64,000 bases of DNA from Paracoccus wurundjeri. GTDB taxonomy: Bacteria; Pseudomonadota; Alphaproteobacteria; Rhodobacterales; Rhodobacteraceae. Within the stretch, counting starts at the first letter, position 1, and the number at the start of each line of letters is the position of its first letter. A program made the translations under genes and the position numbers. Positions 51,239 through 61,324 of the stretch are shown in pieces. Where the stretch lies: assembly GCF_030678915.1 (NCBI RefSeq), contig NZ_JAUUTZ010000004.1, forward strand, positions 1-64,000. Direction: 5' to 3'. The notes beneath the pieces are model-generated. The model was not told the DNA's origin. It worked only from the letters and a program-made list of their open reading frames with translations, and made no database searches.

Positions 51239-53467
51239 ATGCGTAACGGAAATTGCAGGTCAGTTGGCAGACGCGTCTTGCGGAATGGCGCGGCCATCTT
51301 GTCGATTACCGTATCGATGGCGAGTTTCGCCGCTGCACAGGATGCCCGCGACGCAAGCAGGCAGCCCACGGTTCTGGACGAAATAACGCTGAACGCGCAA
51401 AATGACGCGACCGGTGGCGACATGCTGATACCGCAAGACAGCCGCTCGGCGACCAAGACGGATATCCCGCTGACACGAACGCCTCAGACCGTGAGCGTGG
51501 TGCCACGCGCACAGTTCGAAGCCCAGTCCGCCGATCTGATCACGGAAGCGCTGCGCTATACGCCCGGCGTTATGGCCGAATCCAATGGCTACGACATCCG
51601 ATATGACTGGCTGTGGATCCGCGGCTTCGACGCTTATGGCTATACGTGGCAGGACGGTCTTCTGCTTCCGGGTGAAGCGGCGAATTACGCCACTCCGGCG
51701 ATTGATCCGTTCACACTGGAGCGTGTAGAGGTGATCAAGGGGCCGGCATCGGCGCTTTACGGGCAGAATATGCCGGGCGGCATGATCAATCTGGTCAGCA
51801 AGCGCCCTCAACCCGAAGTCAGCCGCGAGGTTTTTGCTAAGACCAGCAGTCTGGGTGGCTATCAAATCGGCGGGGATTTTACAGGGCCGCTGAACCGGGA
51901 CGGCTCGTTGAGCTATCGCCTGATCGGCACTGCCAAGAATATGGGCAGCCAGATCGACCGGGAACGTAATCGCAAGTTGACCTTCGCGCCCAGCCTGACA
52001 TGGGAGCCGGACGACAGCACCCGCCTGACCGCATTCGCCTATTACCAGAAGGACAAGGACACGTTCAGTCCGCGCTTCTATCCGGCCCACGGGACATTGC
52101 TGCCGAACCCGGCCGATGAAATCCCGCGCGACCTGTATCTGGGCGATCCGGCAGCGGATGAGTTCAACCGCGAATATGCTGCGATCGGGTATGAGCTGGA
52201 ACATGACCTTACGGCCAATTGGACGCTGCGCCAGAACCTGCGTTATGCGCGTTCCAGGCAGGACATGTTCCTTGTGCTGGTTAACCCCGCCTTTTCGTGG
52301 CCCGGCTGGCCGGGAACCCCCGGCCCGGTCATGAACCGCGTAACCGCTGCCTCGGATGACGAATTGCGCAGCCTGGCAATGGATCTCAGCGTCGAGGGCA
52401 GGTTCGCAACGGGTGCCGTCGAACACACGGCACTGATCGGTGTGGATTACAGTTGGGTCCGATCCTCGACCAATTTCGGCAACTCGGCCATGGATGTTCC
52501 TGTTCCGGGACTCGACTTCACCGACCCGGAATATGGCGGCTTCCCGGTGGAGCGGCCGCCCTTTACCCGCTCGGCCATGCAGAACCGGCGCCAGCTTGGG
52601 GTCTATGTTCAGGATCAGTTAAGTTGGGGCTCGTGGATTGCGACTGCTGCGCTGCGCTATGATAGATCTGAAATCGATACATTCGATCGTATCGCGGACA
52701 CGCGCCAACCCGACAATAATGACGACGCCGTTACGGGGCGTCTTGGGATTAGTTACCAGTTTGCGAATGGGGTATCACCCTATGCCGCCTATTCCAGCTC
52801 GTTCGTTCCGCAGTTGGGTGTCGGAGACGATGGCAAGCCCTTCGAGGCAAGCGAAACCGAAATGTACGAGATCGGTTTGAAATATACGCCGCCGGGCACC
52901 AGCAACATGTTCACCGCGTCATTATTCCAACTGACCGAGGACAACACCCTGATCCCCAATCCGCTGGATGGCTGGGCGACGATACAGGGCGGAGAACAGC
53001 GCGTACGCGGGCTTGAGCTCGAGGCGAAATTCGCCATGACGCCCCGTCTGGACGTGATCGCGGGCTATGCCTATTCCGACTCGGAAGTGCTCAGTTCGGT
53101 TTACGAAAGCGCTGTTGGCAATGAGGTTCTGCGCCTGCCGCGCCATCAGGCATCGCTGTGGATGCAATATAAGGATGCTGGCTTGCCGGGCCTGGATATC
53201 AGTGCGGGAATCCGCGGCGTCTCGGACTATCAGTCCAGCCCGCAGCATATCGAGGAACTGCGCATCCCCGGCTATGGGCTGGTTGATCTGGGCGTCACCT
53301 ATGATCTGGCCGAATCTCCCTGGAAGGTGGAAGGGGCGACGGTACAACTGCATGCCAGCAACATCTTCGACAGACGGTTCGTCGCGCAATGTCTTAACCT
53401 GACGGGTGGAAGCTGTAATTATGGCGAAGGCCGCACGGTTGAGGCGAAAATCGGTTACAAATGGTAA
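51239..53467 (+). CDS. TonB-dependent siderophore receptor
   Basis: With the ATG at 51239 (GGAG upstream) the receptor has 742 residues including a long signal peptide ending near AAAQ. A TonB box-like VLDEITLNAQ follows, then the plug (TPQTVSVVPRAQFEAQ, LRYTPGV, WIRGFDAYGYTWQDGLLLPG, VEVIKGPASALYGQNMPGG) and the 22-strand barrel ending in an aromatic residue (IGYKW). The pattern is that of hydroxamate receptors such as FhuA/FoxA. It imports ferric siderophore across the outer membrane and is the first gene of a five-gene operon; the next start overlaps its stop. Confidence 0.95.
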   Translation: MRNGNCRSVGRRVLRNGAAILSITVSMASFAAAQDARDASRQPTVLDEITLNAQNDATGGDMLIPQDSRSATKTDIPLTRTPQTVSVVPRAQFEAQSADLITEALRYTPGVMAESNGYDIRYDWLWIRGFDAYGYTWQDGLLLPGEAANYATPAIDPFTLERVEVIKGPASALYGQNMPGGMINLVSKRPQPEVSREVFAKTSSLGGYQIGGDFTGPLNRDGSLSYRLIGTAKNMGSQIDRERNRKLTFAPSLTWEPDDSTRLTAFAYYQKDKDTFSPRFYPAHGTLLPNPADEIPRDLYLGDPAADEFNREYAAIGYELEHDLTANWTLRQNLRYARSRQDMFLVLVNPAFSWPGWPGTPGPVMNRVTAASDDELRSLAMDLSVEGRFATGAVEHTALIGVDYSWVRSSTNFGNSAMDVPVPGLDFTDPEYGGFPVERPPFTRSAMQNRRQLGVYVQDQLSWGSWIATAALRYDRSEIDTFDRIADTRQPDNNDDAVTGRLGISYQFANGVSPYAAYSSSFVPQLGVGDDGKPFEASETEMYEIGLKYTPPGTSNMFTASLFQLTEDNTLIPNPLDGWATIQGGEQRVRGLELEAKFAMTPRLDVIAGYAYSDSEVLSSVYESAVGNEVLRLPRHQASLWMQYKDAGLPGLDISAGIRGVSDYQSSPQHIEELRIPGYGLVDLGVTYDLAESPWKVEGATVQLHASNIFDRRFVAQCLNLTGGSCNYGEGRTVEAKIGYKW

Positions 53468-54603
53468 TACGCACGCAAAAGAACGGCGCTTGGCGGGCAG
53501 GCGGCATCATTTTCATCGCCGCATTGGCGTTCACGCTGTTATTGGCGGCGACAGCGCGTGCCGAGATCACGTTGACGGATGCGACGGGGCGCAAAGTCGT
53601 TCTGGATCAGCCAGCCAGTCATATCGGGATCAACGAAGCCGACCTGATCCTGTCGCTGATGCTGTTGACCGACGATCCGGTCGCGCCAATCGCCGTATGG
53701 GGCAGCGCGCAGCGGCTGGATCCCGGCATCAAGGCTGCCTTGCGGGCGAAATTTCCGCAGATAGACCAAATCCCCGAAGCAGGCTCGGCTACGCCGTCGG
53801 ATTTTTCAGTGGAAGGTGTCGTTGCGCAGGCGCCGGATCTTTATGTCATTCGCATCTTCGATCCCATGTGGGAGCCAGTTCGCAAGCGTCTGGAGGCAGC
53901 GGGAATTCCGGTGATCTATCTGGACAGTCCCGATCTGCAGGTGGCCGCGCCCGAGGATCGCGTAATCTTTTCGCTGACGCTTCTGGGCGACGCCATCGGT
54001 CAGGGACAGCGCGCGCGGGAATATGCGGAATTCATTGCGCCGCGCTATGCGCAGGTTGCCCGTCTTGTCGCCGATGCCCCGGCCCGCCCACCGGTGCTGG
54101 TCGATGGTCATGCGACGCCGGATTGCTGCTGGGTGCCGGGTGCAGGAAATCGGCTGGGCGATCTCGTAGATTTCGCGGGAGGACAGATTGTCGGCTCCGA
54201 ACTGGTTTCGGATTATGCCGGCCAGATCGCCGCCGAACATATCCTTGCCGCCGATCCACAAGTCCTGATCGCGACAGGTGGCCCGCATCTTCAGGTGTCG
54301 CATGGGCTGGTGCTGGGCGTGGGGCGCGATGAAGACTCGGCGCAAGCCTCGCTCGATTCGGTGCTTGCGACTGGCATTCGCCCGGAATTATCCGCCGTGC
54401 GAGAGGGCCGTGCACATGGCATCCTGCACCTTCTGACGATCTCTCCCTTCGAGGTTCTTGCCGTCGAGACCTTTGCTCGCTGGATACATCCCGAAGCAGC
54501 AGACGATATCGATCCCGCCGAAACATTGGCAGAGATGAACCAGCGCTTCCTGCCGGTGCCATTGGAAGGTACATTCTGGGTCGATCAGCAGGCGGCGCCG
54601 TGA
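53461..54603 (+). CDS. ferric siderophore ABC transporter substrate-binding protein
   Basis: The 380-residue protein has an N-terminal signal segment (GGIIFIAALAFTLLLAATARA) and a class III binding fold: ITLTDATGRKVVLDQPASHI at the start, then PDLYVIRIFDP, the long inter-lobe helix and AAEHILAADPQVLIATGG. It has the type seen in FhuD/FecB-like proteins that receive ferric siderophores in the periplasm. It overlaps the receptor gene by 7 bases and the permease gene by 4 (GTGA), so expression is tightly coupled. Confidence 0.9.
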   Translation: MVIRTQKNGAWRAGGIIFIAALAFTLLLAATARAEITLTDATGRKVVLDQPASHIGINEADLILSLMLLTDDPVAPIAVWGSAQRLDPGIKAALRAKFPQIDQIPEAGSATPSDFSVEGVVAQAPDLYVIRIFDPMWEPVRKRLEAAGIPVIYLDSPDLQVAAPEDRVIFSLTLLGDAIGQGQRAREYAEFIAPRYAQVARLVADAPARPPVLVDGHATPDCCWVPGAGNRLGDLVDFAGGQIVGSELVSDYAGQIAAEHILAADPQVLIATGGPHLQVSHGLVLGVGRDEDSAQASLDSVLATGIRPELSAVREGRAHGILHLLTISPFEVLAVETFARWIHPEAADDIDPAETLAEMNQRFLPVPLEGTFWVDQQAAP

Positions 54604-55634
54604 CATCCGCCGCCGAACAGATTGCTCTCTACAGGCGCAGTCACCGACGGCGCAGGATATTTGTTGTATTCTTGGCAATAGGCTGCCTGCTGTCGTTTCT
54701 GGCTTCGCTCATCGTGGGACCATCGGGAGTATCGCCGGGACAAATTATTGCCGCGTTGTTCGGTCAGAGCGATCGGACAACCGGCGTGATTCTGTGGCAA
54801 TTGCGGCTGCCGATGGCGCTGCTGGCCCTGTTGGCCGGCGCGGGGCTTGGGCTGGCCGGGGCCGAGATGCAGACTGTTCTGGATAACCCATTGGCCGAAC
54901 CCTACACGCTGGGGGTTTCATCTTCGGCTGCATTGGGCGCGGCACTGGCCATCGTATTGGGTATCTCGGTTCCAGGTTTTGGCCTCTGGGGCGTACCGTT
55001 GAACGCGTTCCTTTTTGCTTTTGGGGCACTTTCCCTTGTGCAATTGCTTATCCGCCTGCGCGGCGCGGGCACCGATATGCTGGTCCTGTTCGGGGTGGGC
55101 GTCGGGTTGACGGCCTCGGCCCTGTTGTCGCTGATCCAATATGTCGCCAGCGCAGACACGCTGCAATCTCTGGTGTTCTGGATGATGGGCAGCCTGACGC
55201 GGGCAGATGCGCCGTCGCTGGCCGTTCTGGCCGTGGTTCAACTGGCTGTCATTCCCTGGTCTCTGATGTCGGCGAATGACCTGATGGCGCTGCGGCTGGG
55301 CGAAGATCGCGCCCGCGCCATGGGTGTCGCGGTCGAGCGCGTGCGGCTTTTCTCGCTGATCCGTATCAGTCTGCTGGCTGGAACCGCGGTGGCTTTTGTC
55401 GGCATCATCGGGTTCATCGGTCTGATCGCTCCACATATCGCACGGCTTTGTATAGGCGAAAATCATCGCCTGCTCTTGCCTGCGAGTTGTCTGACAGGGG
55501 CGCTTATCCTGTCGCTTGCGGGCATCGCCAGCGCAGTGATCGTGCCGGGCGTGATCATCCCGGTCGGGATCGTGACAGCATTGGTCGGGTTGCCGGTCTT
55601 TTTCGCAGTCATCCTTCGCCCGGGACGCAGATGA
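54600..55634 (+). CDS. FecCD family ferric siderophore permease
   Basis: The 344-residue polytopic protein starts at GTG and has the FecCD marks: LRLPMALLALLAGAGLGLAG, NPLAEPYTLGVSSSAALGAAL, LGVAVERVR and GFIGLIAPHIARLCIGENHR. A homodimer in the inner membrane is expected. The 3' end overlaps the ATPase start (ATGA). It is the only permease gene, as in FhuB-less systems of single FecCD type. Confidence 0.94.
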   Translation: MTSAAEQIALYRRSHRRRRIFVVFLAIGCLLSFLASLIVGPSGVSPGQIIAALFGQSDRTTGVILWQLRLPMALLALLAGAGLGLAGAEMQTVLDNPLAEPYTLGVSSSAALGAALAIVLGISVPGFGLWGVPLNAFLFAFGALSLVQLLIRLRGAGTDMLVLFGVGVGLTASALLSLIQYVASADTLQSLVFWMMGSLTRADAPSLAVLAVVQLAVIPWSLMSANDLMALRLGEDRARAMGVAVERVRLFSLIRISLLAGTAVAFVGIIGFIGLIAPHIARLCIGENHRLLLPASCLTGALILSLAGIASAVIVPGVIIPVGIVTALVGLPVFFAVILRPGRR

Positions 55635-56425
55635 CAGCGGATTTCCGGATCAAGAAGCTAAGCTGCGGCTACCGCAACCGGGCAGTGATCCACGATATCA
55701 CGCTGCCATCGTTACAGCCTGGGACCATCGTGGCGTTGATCGGCCCGAATGGCGCGGGTAAATCCACGCTGCTGCGGGGACTTGCGGGATTGCTGCCTGT
55801 TACCGGCTCAGTGACGCTGGACGGGCAGGAACTGACACATTTGCCCCCGCCACACCGTGCCGATCTGATCGGCTTCATGCCGCAAGGGGTGATCGGACGG
55901 GTCGGGCTAAGCGTACTCGAATGCGTCATGACCGCGCTGCCACGCCATTCGCCCGATGGCATGGAAGCAGATGTGGCCGCCCTTACCGTCCTTGCGCGAC
56001 TTGGTGCCGACGATCTGGCCAATCGCGCCGTCGGGCAATTGTCGGGAGGCCAACGGCAGGCTGTCGGTCTGGCCGTCGCGATCGCGCGCGATCCAAAGCT
56101 GCTGTTGCTGGATGAACCGACAAGCGCACTGGATCTTGCCCGCCGTCACATGATCATGCAGCATGTCCGTGATCTTACGCATGAGGGGCGCATCGCCGTC
56201 GTCGTGCTGCACGATCTCGCTTATGCGGCGCAATGGGCCGACCGGATCGCCATTCTTCACGAGGGCCGGTTATTCGCTTTCGGGACGCCGGACGAGGTCC
56301 TGACCCCCGATATGCTGCGCCATGTCTATCGGATCGACGCACGGGTTGAGCGTTGCTCGGCCGGTCGATTGCAAATCATGACCGACGGCGCCGCCCCACT
56401 TACCCAACAGGAAGCCAGAGGATGA
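55631..56425 (+). CDS. ferric siderophore ABC transporter ATPase
   Basis: The 264-residue protein has Walker A GPNGAGKST, Q-loop FMPQG, signature LSGGQRQ, Walker B LLLLDEPTSALD and the switch His in VLHDLAYA. It matches the FepC/FhuC group by order and length. It powers the FecCD permease and overlaps both neighbours by 4 bases. Confidence 0.95.
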   Translation: MTADFRIKKLSCGYRNRAVIHDITLPSLQPGTIVALIGPNGAGKSTLLRGLAGLLPVTGSVTLDGQELTHLPPPHRADLIGFMPQGVIGRVGLSVLECVMTALPRHSPDGMEADVAALTVLARLGADDLANRAVGQLSGGQRQAVGLAVAIARDPKLLLLDEPTSALDLARRHMIMQHVRDLTHEGRIAVVVLHDLAYAAQWADRIAILHEGRLFAFGTPDEVLTPDMLRHVYRIDARVERCSAGRLQIMTDGAAPLTQQEARG

Positions 56426-57474
56426 GCCATTTGCTGACCGCACGGGCGGATATCGCAATCCGCGAACCCGCAGCGATGCTGAAACAACTATGCGAACATA
56501 TTGCCGAGCATGGAGCGGTCTACAACCGATCCGAAAGCCGCCATGATCTGCGTTTTCCGTTCGGCACGGCCGTCCTGCATGAAGACGCCGGGCATGTGCA
56601 GGTCGAAGTCGTGGGCGGAACGTTTCCGGCATTGTTCAATCTGCGCAGCATCATCGCGGGCCACATGCAGGAATTCGCGCCGCAGCCCTTGTCCATTCAC
56701 TGGACGGGTGACGGCGCCCGCATGACACGGCCTCCCAATTACCGGGTGCTGCGCGTCATCGAAATGCTGGATCTGACCCCGCGCATGCGCCGCATCCGTT
56801 TCGCTTCCGACGATCTGTCGCTTTTCGCGGGGTTGGACAATATCCATGTCCGGCTTGTCTTTTCCTCTGATGGGCATGGGCTGGCAGAACCCCGCATCAG
56901 CCCGGACGGGTTGGAGAGATGGCCGGACGGCCCCGACAAGCCGGAATTCCGCCGCTATACCATCCGCGAAATCGACGTTACCGCCGGTGTGCTGGATATC
57001 GACTTCGTGCTTCACGCCGAGGCGGCAGGTCCGGGCAGCCGGTTCGCGGAAACAGCCCGCACAGGTGATCGTATCGGGATGATCGGGCCGGGCGGCGGCA
57101 GCTTGCCGATGGATCGCGACTGGTATCTGATCGCGGGGGACGAAACGGCTTTGCCCGCCATCGCGCGCTTTCTGGAACTGTTGCCCGCTGCGGCGCGGGG
57201 GCATGTGATCATCGAGATCGCGAATGAGGCAGAGCGCCAACCCCTGGCGTATCGCCGCAACATGAAAGTCGAGTGGGTTCTGCGCACAGACGGTCTCGTA
57301 TCGGCGTTGCAGCGCCATGCCCCACCCAAAGACGCGCAGTCCCCATTCATCTGGGTCGGATGCGAAGATGGCGCCTTTCGCGAATTGCGCAGATATGTCC
57401 GAAACGACCTGGCACTGAAAAAGGGCTATCACAGTATCGTCGCCTATTGGCGTGAAGGCCATGCGGCGGATTAA
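56422..57474 (+). CDS. siderophore-interacting protein with DUF2218 domain
   Basis: The 350-residue protein has an N-terminal DUF2218 domain (about 1-90, with HLLTARADIAIREPAAML and RFPFGTAVL) and a C-terminal ViuB/SIP ferric reductase domain (RVIEMLDLTPRMRRIRF, then RRYTIREID, FVLHAEAAGPGSRFAE and the NAD(P)-side YLIAGDETALPAIARFLE). It reduces ferric siderophore in the cytoplasm with flavin and NAD(P)H to release iron. It is the last gene of the uptake operon (ATGA overlap). Confidence 0.93.
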   Translation: MSHLLTARADIAIREPAAMLKQLCEHIAEHGAVYNRSESRHDLRFPFGTAVLHEDAGHVQVEVVGGTFPALFNLRSIIAGHMQEFAPQPLSIHWTGDGARMTRPPNYRVLRVIEMLDLTPRMRRIRFASDDLSLFAGLDNIHVRLVFSSDGHGLAEPRISPDGLERWPDGPDKPEFRRYTIREIDVTAGVLDIDFVLHAEAAGPGSRFAETARTGDRIGMIGPGGGSLPMDRDWYLIAGDETALPAIARFLELLPAAARGHVIIEIANEAERQPLAYRRNMKVEWVLRTDGLVSALQRHAPPKDAQSPFIWVGCEDGAFRELRRYVRNDLALKKGYHSIVAYWREGHAAD

Positions 57475-57582
57475 ACAGACGGTACCGTCACGGAAATTCG
57501 TCAATGTGGGACATATGCGATGAGTGATCCTGACCAGCCTCATCTGAATGGTGCGGCCTGATTGTTCGTCAGGCGGAGATAA

Positions 57583-57630
57583 GCGATGCGGCGGCATCTT
57601 CCTCGATGTTATCATCCGCGCCGCTATCGC
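57583..57630. terminator. large hairpin between convergent operons
   Basis: GCGATGCGGCG (57583-57593) pairs with CGCCGCTATCGC (57619-57630) with one unpaired base. It lies between the siderophore operon and the convergent MFS gene and may end both transcripts. Confidence 0.45.
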
Positions 57631-57661
57631 CATTTTCCGAAACTGAAGCCTATAGCTTTTC

Positions 57662-59287
57662 CTAGCCCTGGAAGGATGTACTGCGAGAAATGGCATCAGG
57701 CAACGGCCGTAAAAGATGTTGCACGACCGGAGGCCGATCCCCCAGATGGAAGGCGTTGAGGGTCGTCTGGTCCAGCTGATCGGCATGGGTGACGCGCGCG
57801 TGCTGGCGCTGATGCTCTATCCAGCTTTCGACGACGAAAGCCTCGATCACCCGGCCAGGTTCAGCCATATCTTCCCAGACGTCCCAGCGGATTGCTCCGT
57901 CGCGATAACGGGTCGACCGGAACTTGCGCAGGGCGGCGATAAATTCGCCCAGCCGATCAGGATCGACACGATATTCGATCTCGATCAGCACCGGACCACG
58001 ATCATTTTCGGGTGGAACGGCGACCACGGGTTCGGCCCAGTGATTGGAAGGAGCCAGATCGGTGGTGGAATCATTTGGCAGGTGCCAGAACCGCGCCAGT
58101 GCCGACGACAGAACCAATCCGACCGCAGCGACAATTAATGCTGTATGCACATGGGCTTTCGTTGCGATCACCCCCCAGACGATGCTGCCGCCGGTCATCG
58201 CGCCCTGGAACACCACCAGATAGACCGCCAATGCCCGGGCCTTCACCCATCCTGGCGAGGCCATCTGTGCCGCGACATTGAGCGAGGTAAGCATTCCGAT
58301 CCAGGAGAGCCCTGCCAGAAACAGCACGGCACCTGCGATCCAGACATTGGGAACCAAGGCAAGGGCAAATGTCGCAAGCGCGAAGAGCAGCGTTGCCCAG
58401 ACGGAAATCGTATTGCTCGGCACTTGGCCGCGCAACCGCTTTAGCAACAGCGCGCCCAGCACCGCTCCTGCGCCCATGCAGCCCAGCAATGCCCCGTAGC
58501 CAGCTGCCTCCAGCCCCAACGCGCGCCGCCCGATCAGAGGCAGCATCGCCCAAAGGGCGCTGGCAAACAGGAAGAAACCCGCTGAACGCAGCAATACCAG
58601 CCGCAATGCCGGGGAATGCCGAGTGTAGCGGTATCCCGCACGCAGGGCGCCGAAGAAATGTTCGGGCGGCAAGCTATGCGCTGTCTCCGGGCGCTTCCAG
58701 AAGAACAGCACACCCAGAACGGCCAGAACAGAGAGTGCGTTCAGGGCAAAGACGGCAGGTATCCCTGCAGCCGCGACAATGATGCCACCGAGCGCAGGGC
58801 CGATGGCGCGTGAGATATTCACGCCGAGCGAGTTCAGCGCCACCGCGTCGGGCAGAGCCTGCTTGTCGACGAGTTCTGGTACGATGGCCTGAAAAACGGG
58901 TGCGCTGAGTGCGGCCGAGACACCAAGCAGGAAGGTTACACCCAGAAGCATCCACGGGGTCGTGAATCCCAGCAATGTCAGAATCGACAAGGCCGCCGCC
59001 GCGGCAAGGCCGAGCGATTGAGCTGCGAGCAGCATCTTGCGGCGGTCGATGATATCCGCCATTGCCCCGGCGGGAAGGGCCAGCAGGAACATGGGCAGCG
59101 TCGTTGCCGCCTGTACCAGCGCGACCAGCAGCGGGCTTGGCGAGAGCGAGGTCATCAACCATGCGGAGCCGACATCGTTCATCCAGGTGCCGACATTCGA
59201 GATGATCGTGGCAATCCAGAGTGCGCGGAACACCGGGAAGCTCAGGGGGGCGGAGGTTGCGGCTGGTTTCACACTTGGTTCAGTCAT
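57662..59287 (-). CDS. MFS_3 family exporter with C-terminal NIPSNAP/ABM-like domain
   Basis: Using the ATG at 59287 (AAGGAACC upstream) gives 541 residues: 12 membrane segments (LSFPVFRALWIATIISNVGT, MADIIDRRKMLLAAQSLG at the A-motif) and a soluble tail from about 430 with VLIEIEYRVDPDRLGEFIAAL and HVARVTHADQ-like residues, a ferredoxin-like fold typical of the complete MFS_3 (PF05977) proteins. Related EntS proteins export enterobactin. Here the gene is the last of the quinone-detoxification-like operon and convergent with siderophore uptake genes, so either role is possible. Confidence 0.87.
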   Translation of the reverse strand: MTEPSVKPAATSAPLSFPVFRALWIATIISNVGTWMNDVGSAWLMTSLSPSPLLVALVQAATTLPMFLLALPAGAMADIIDRRKMLLAAQSLGLAAAAALSILTLLGFTTPWMLLGVTFLLGVSAALSAPVFQAIVPELVDKQALPDAVALNSLGVNISRAIGPALGGIIVAAAGIPAVFALNALSVLAVLGVLFFWKRPETAHSLPPEHFFGALRAGYRYTRHSPALRLVLLRSAGFFLFASALWAMLPLIGRRALGLEAAGYGALLGCMGAGAVLGALLLKRLRGQVPSNTISVWATLLFALATFALALVPNVWIAGAVLFLAGLSWIGMLTSLNVAAQMASPGWVKARALAVYLVVFQGAMTGGSIVWGVIATKAHVHTALIVAAVGLVLSSALARFWHLPNDSTTDLAPSNHWAEPVVAVPPENDRGPVLIEIEYRVDPDRLGEFIAALRKFRSTRYRDGAIRWDVWEDMAEPGRVIEAFVVESWIEHQRQHARVTHADQLDQTTLNAFHLGDRPPVVQHLLRPLPDAISRSTSFQG

Positions 59288-59396
59288 ATCGGTTCCTTGT
59301 CGGCGGCCAGCTGGAATTTGCGTTTCAGCCGTATCGGGGAAGACGGCAGTGCGCGTTTGCGGTGCGCGCAGGACAGGTTTCGTTGGCAGGGACGGT

Positions 59397-61247
59397 TCAG
59401 ACCGCCCAGCAACCGCAACCGAAGGCGCCCCAGAAGGTGCGGGCATCGGCGGCGGGTACATTGGCGCCAAGCGCGGCCGCGTGGTTGTGACCATGTACCG
59501 CGCAATCATTGGCGCAGCCGCAATGAACCGCCAGTTTTGCCTGTGCCTCGGATGTCTTGTAGTAGCCGCCGAAAGCCGCAACCGGCGACCAGTCAGGCAT
59601 CGGTGCGGGCAGGGCGGGCGCAAGCGGGCCAAAATCACCATCGGCATGTACAACATTGCCGCCCAGCACGGTCAGAACCGAGCGCAAGTGAACGATCTCA
59701 TCCTCGGGAACAGAGAAATAGTCGTCGGAGAGCAGAGCAAGATCCGCCAATTGACCGGGCTTGATCTGCCCCTTTTTACCCTCTTCGTTTGAAAACCATG
59801 TATTGGTCTCGGTCCAGAGCCGCAGTGCCGTCTCGCGATCAACCCGGTTCGCGGCGGGATAGAGCCGGGTGCCACCCAATGTCTGTGAAGTTACCAGCCA
59901 CGAGAGTGAAACCCAGGGGTTATAGCTGGCGACCCGCGTCGCGTCCGTGCCTGCGCCGAGTGGCACGCCAGCTTCCATGATCCGCTTGATTGGCGGGGTG
60001 TTCTCTGCTGCTTTCGCGCCATAACGCTCAATGAAATATTCGCCCTGATACATCATCCGATGCTGCACGGCGATGCCGCCGCCCAGCGCCGCGATCCGGT
60101 CGATACTCTTCTCGCTGATCGTCTCGGCATGGTCGAAGAACCAATTGATCCCCTGAAGCGGAATATCCCGGTTAACCTTCTCGTACACATCGAGCGCACG
60201 GGAAATCGTTTCGTCATAGGTCGCATGCAGGCGCCATGGCCAGCGATGCTCGGCCAGCAGGCGGATGACCGGTTCGAGATCGGTCTCCATGTTCGGTGGC
60301 ATCTCGGGACGCTCAACCCGGAAGTCCTCGAAATCGGCGGCCGAATAGACCAGCATCTCACCCGCCCCGTTGTGGCGGTAGGTATCGTCACCCTGACCGG
60401 GGCTGACCTGTTTCACCCAGGACGAGAAATCGGACAGTTCTTCTTTCGGCTTCTGGGTAAAGAGGTTGTAGCTGATCCGAACCGTCATCTGGCCGTCGGC
60501 ATGTAGCTTCTCGATGATTTCGTAATCATCGGGATAGTTCTGGAAACCGCCGCCGGCGTCGATCACTGAGGTGACGCCGAGACCGTTCAGCTCACGCATG
60601 AAATGGCGTGAGGAGTTGATGGCGTAATCAGGATCCAGCTTCGGCCCCTTGGCCAGTGTCGAGTAAAGAATCGTCGCATTGGGCTGTGCCAGCAGCAGAC
60701 CGGTCGGGTTACCCTTCGCATCGCGAACGATCTCGCCCCCCGGAGGGTTTGGTGTATCCTTCGTATAACCCACTACCCGCAATGCGGCGGCATTCAGCAG
60801 TGCCCGGTCATAAAGATGCAGGATGAAGACCGGCGTGTCGGGCGCCACGGCGTTGAGTTCGTCAAGGGTCGGCAGGCGCTTCTCGGTGAATTGATGCTCG
60901 GTGAAACCACCCACCACACGTACCCATTGCGGCGCGGGTGTGCGATCGATCTGGGCTCTGAGCATTGCCATCGCCTCGGAAAGGCTCGGCACCCCGTCCC
61001 AACGCAGTTCCATGTTGTAGTTCAGACCGCCCCGGATCACATGGGTATGGCTGTCGATAAGACCGGGAATAAGGCGACGGCCGCCGGCATCGATGATGGT
61101 GGCGGTGGGTGCGGCCGCCCGCGCCTCGCCTTCGGAGCCAACCGCCAGAAATTTTCCGTTCTGGATCGCGACCGCCTCCGCGGCAGGTTTTTGCTTATCG
61201 AGTGTGGTGACTTTGGCATTGACGATGATCAGAGCGTTGTCGGTCAT
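59397..61247 (-). CDS. YtcJ-like metal-dependent amidohydrolase with Cys/His-rich tail
   Basis: The 616-residue protein starts at 61247 after AAGGAG. It has the amidohydrolase metal site: IPGLIDSHTHV near residue 65, LHATYDE, FDHAE and late GTDATR, with the amidohydrolase_3 fold of YtcJ/LAF-like enzymes that hydrolyse N-acyl bonds. About 50 residues longer than usual, it ends with a tail containing HCGCANDC, HGHNHA and FGCGC, which suggests an added metal site. It is in line with the YcaC-like gene upstream and the MFS gene downstream. Confidence 0.85.
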   Translation of the reverse strand: MTDNALIIVNAKVTTLDKQKPAAEAVAIQNGKFLAVGSEGEARAAAPTATIIDAGGRRLIPGLIDSHTHVIRGGLNYNMELRWDGVPSLSEAMAMLRAQIDRTPAPQWVRVVGGFTEHQFTEKRLPTLDELNAVAPDTPVFILHLYDRALLNAAALRVVGYTKDTPNPPGGEIVRDAKGNPTGLLLAQPNATILYSTLAKGPKLDPDYAINSSRHFMRELNGLGVTSVIDAGGGFQNYPDDYEIIEKLHADGQMTVRISYNLFTQKPKEELSDFSSWVKQVSPGQGDDTYRHNGAGEMLVYSAADFEDFRVERPEMPPNMETDLEPVIRLLAEHRWPWRLHATYDETISRALDVYEKVNRDIPLQGINWFFDHAETISEKSIDRIAALGGGIAVQHRMMYQGEYFIERYGAKAAENTPPIKRIMEAGVPLGAGTDATRVASYNPWVSLSWLVTSQTLGGTRLYPAANRVDRETALRLWTETNTWFSNEEGKKGQIKPGQLADLALLSDDYFSVPEDEIVHLRSVLTVLGGNVVHADGDFGPLAPALPAPMPDWSPVAAFGGYYKTSEAQAKLAVHCGCANDCAVHGHNHAAALGANVPAADARTFWGAFGCGCWAV

Positions 61248-61324
61248 CGGGATCTCCTTCACAGGTCTGGTTGGTGAAGCGTGCTGCGGGAAGCGCATCC
61301 CGCGACTGGCGGAGGCGGAAACCT

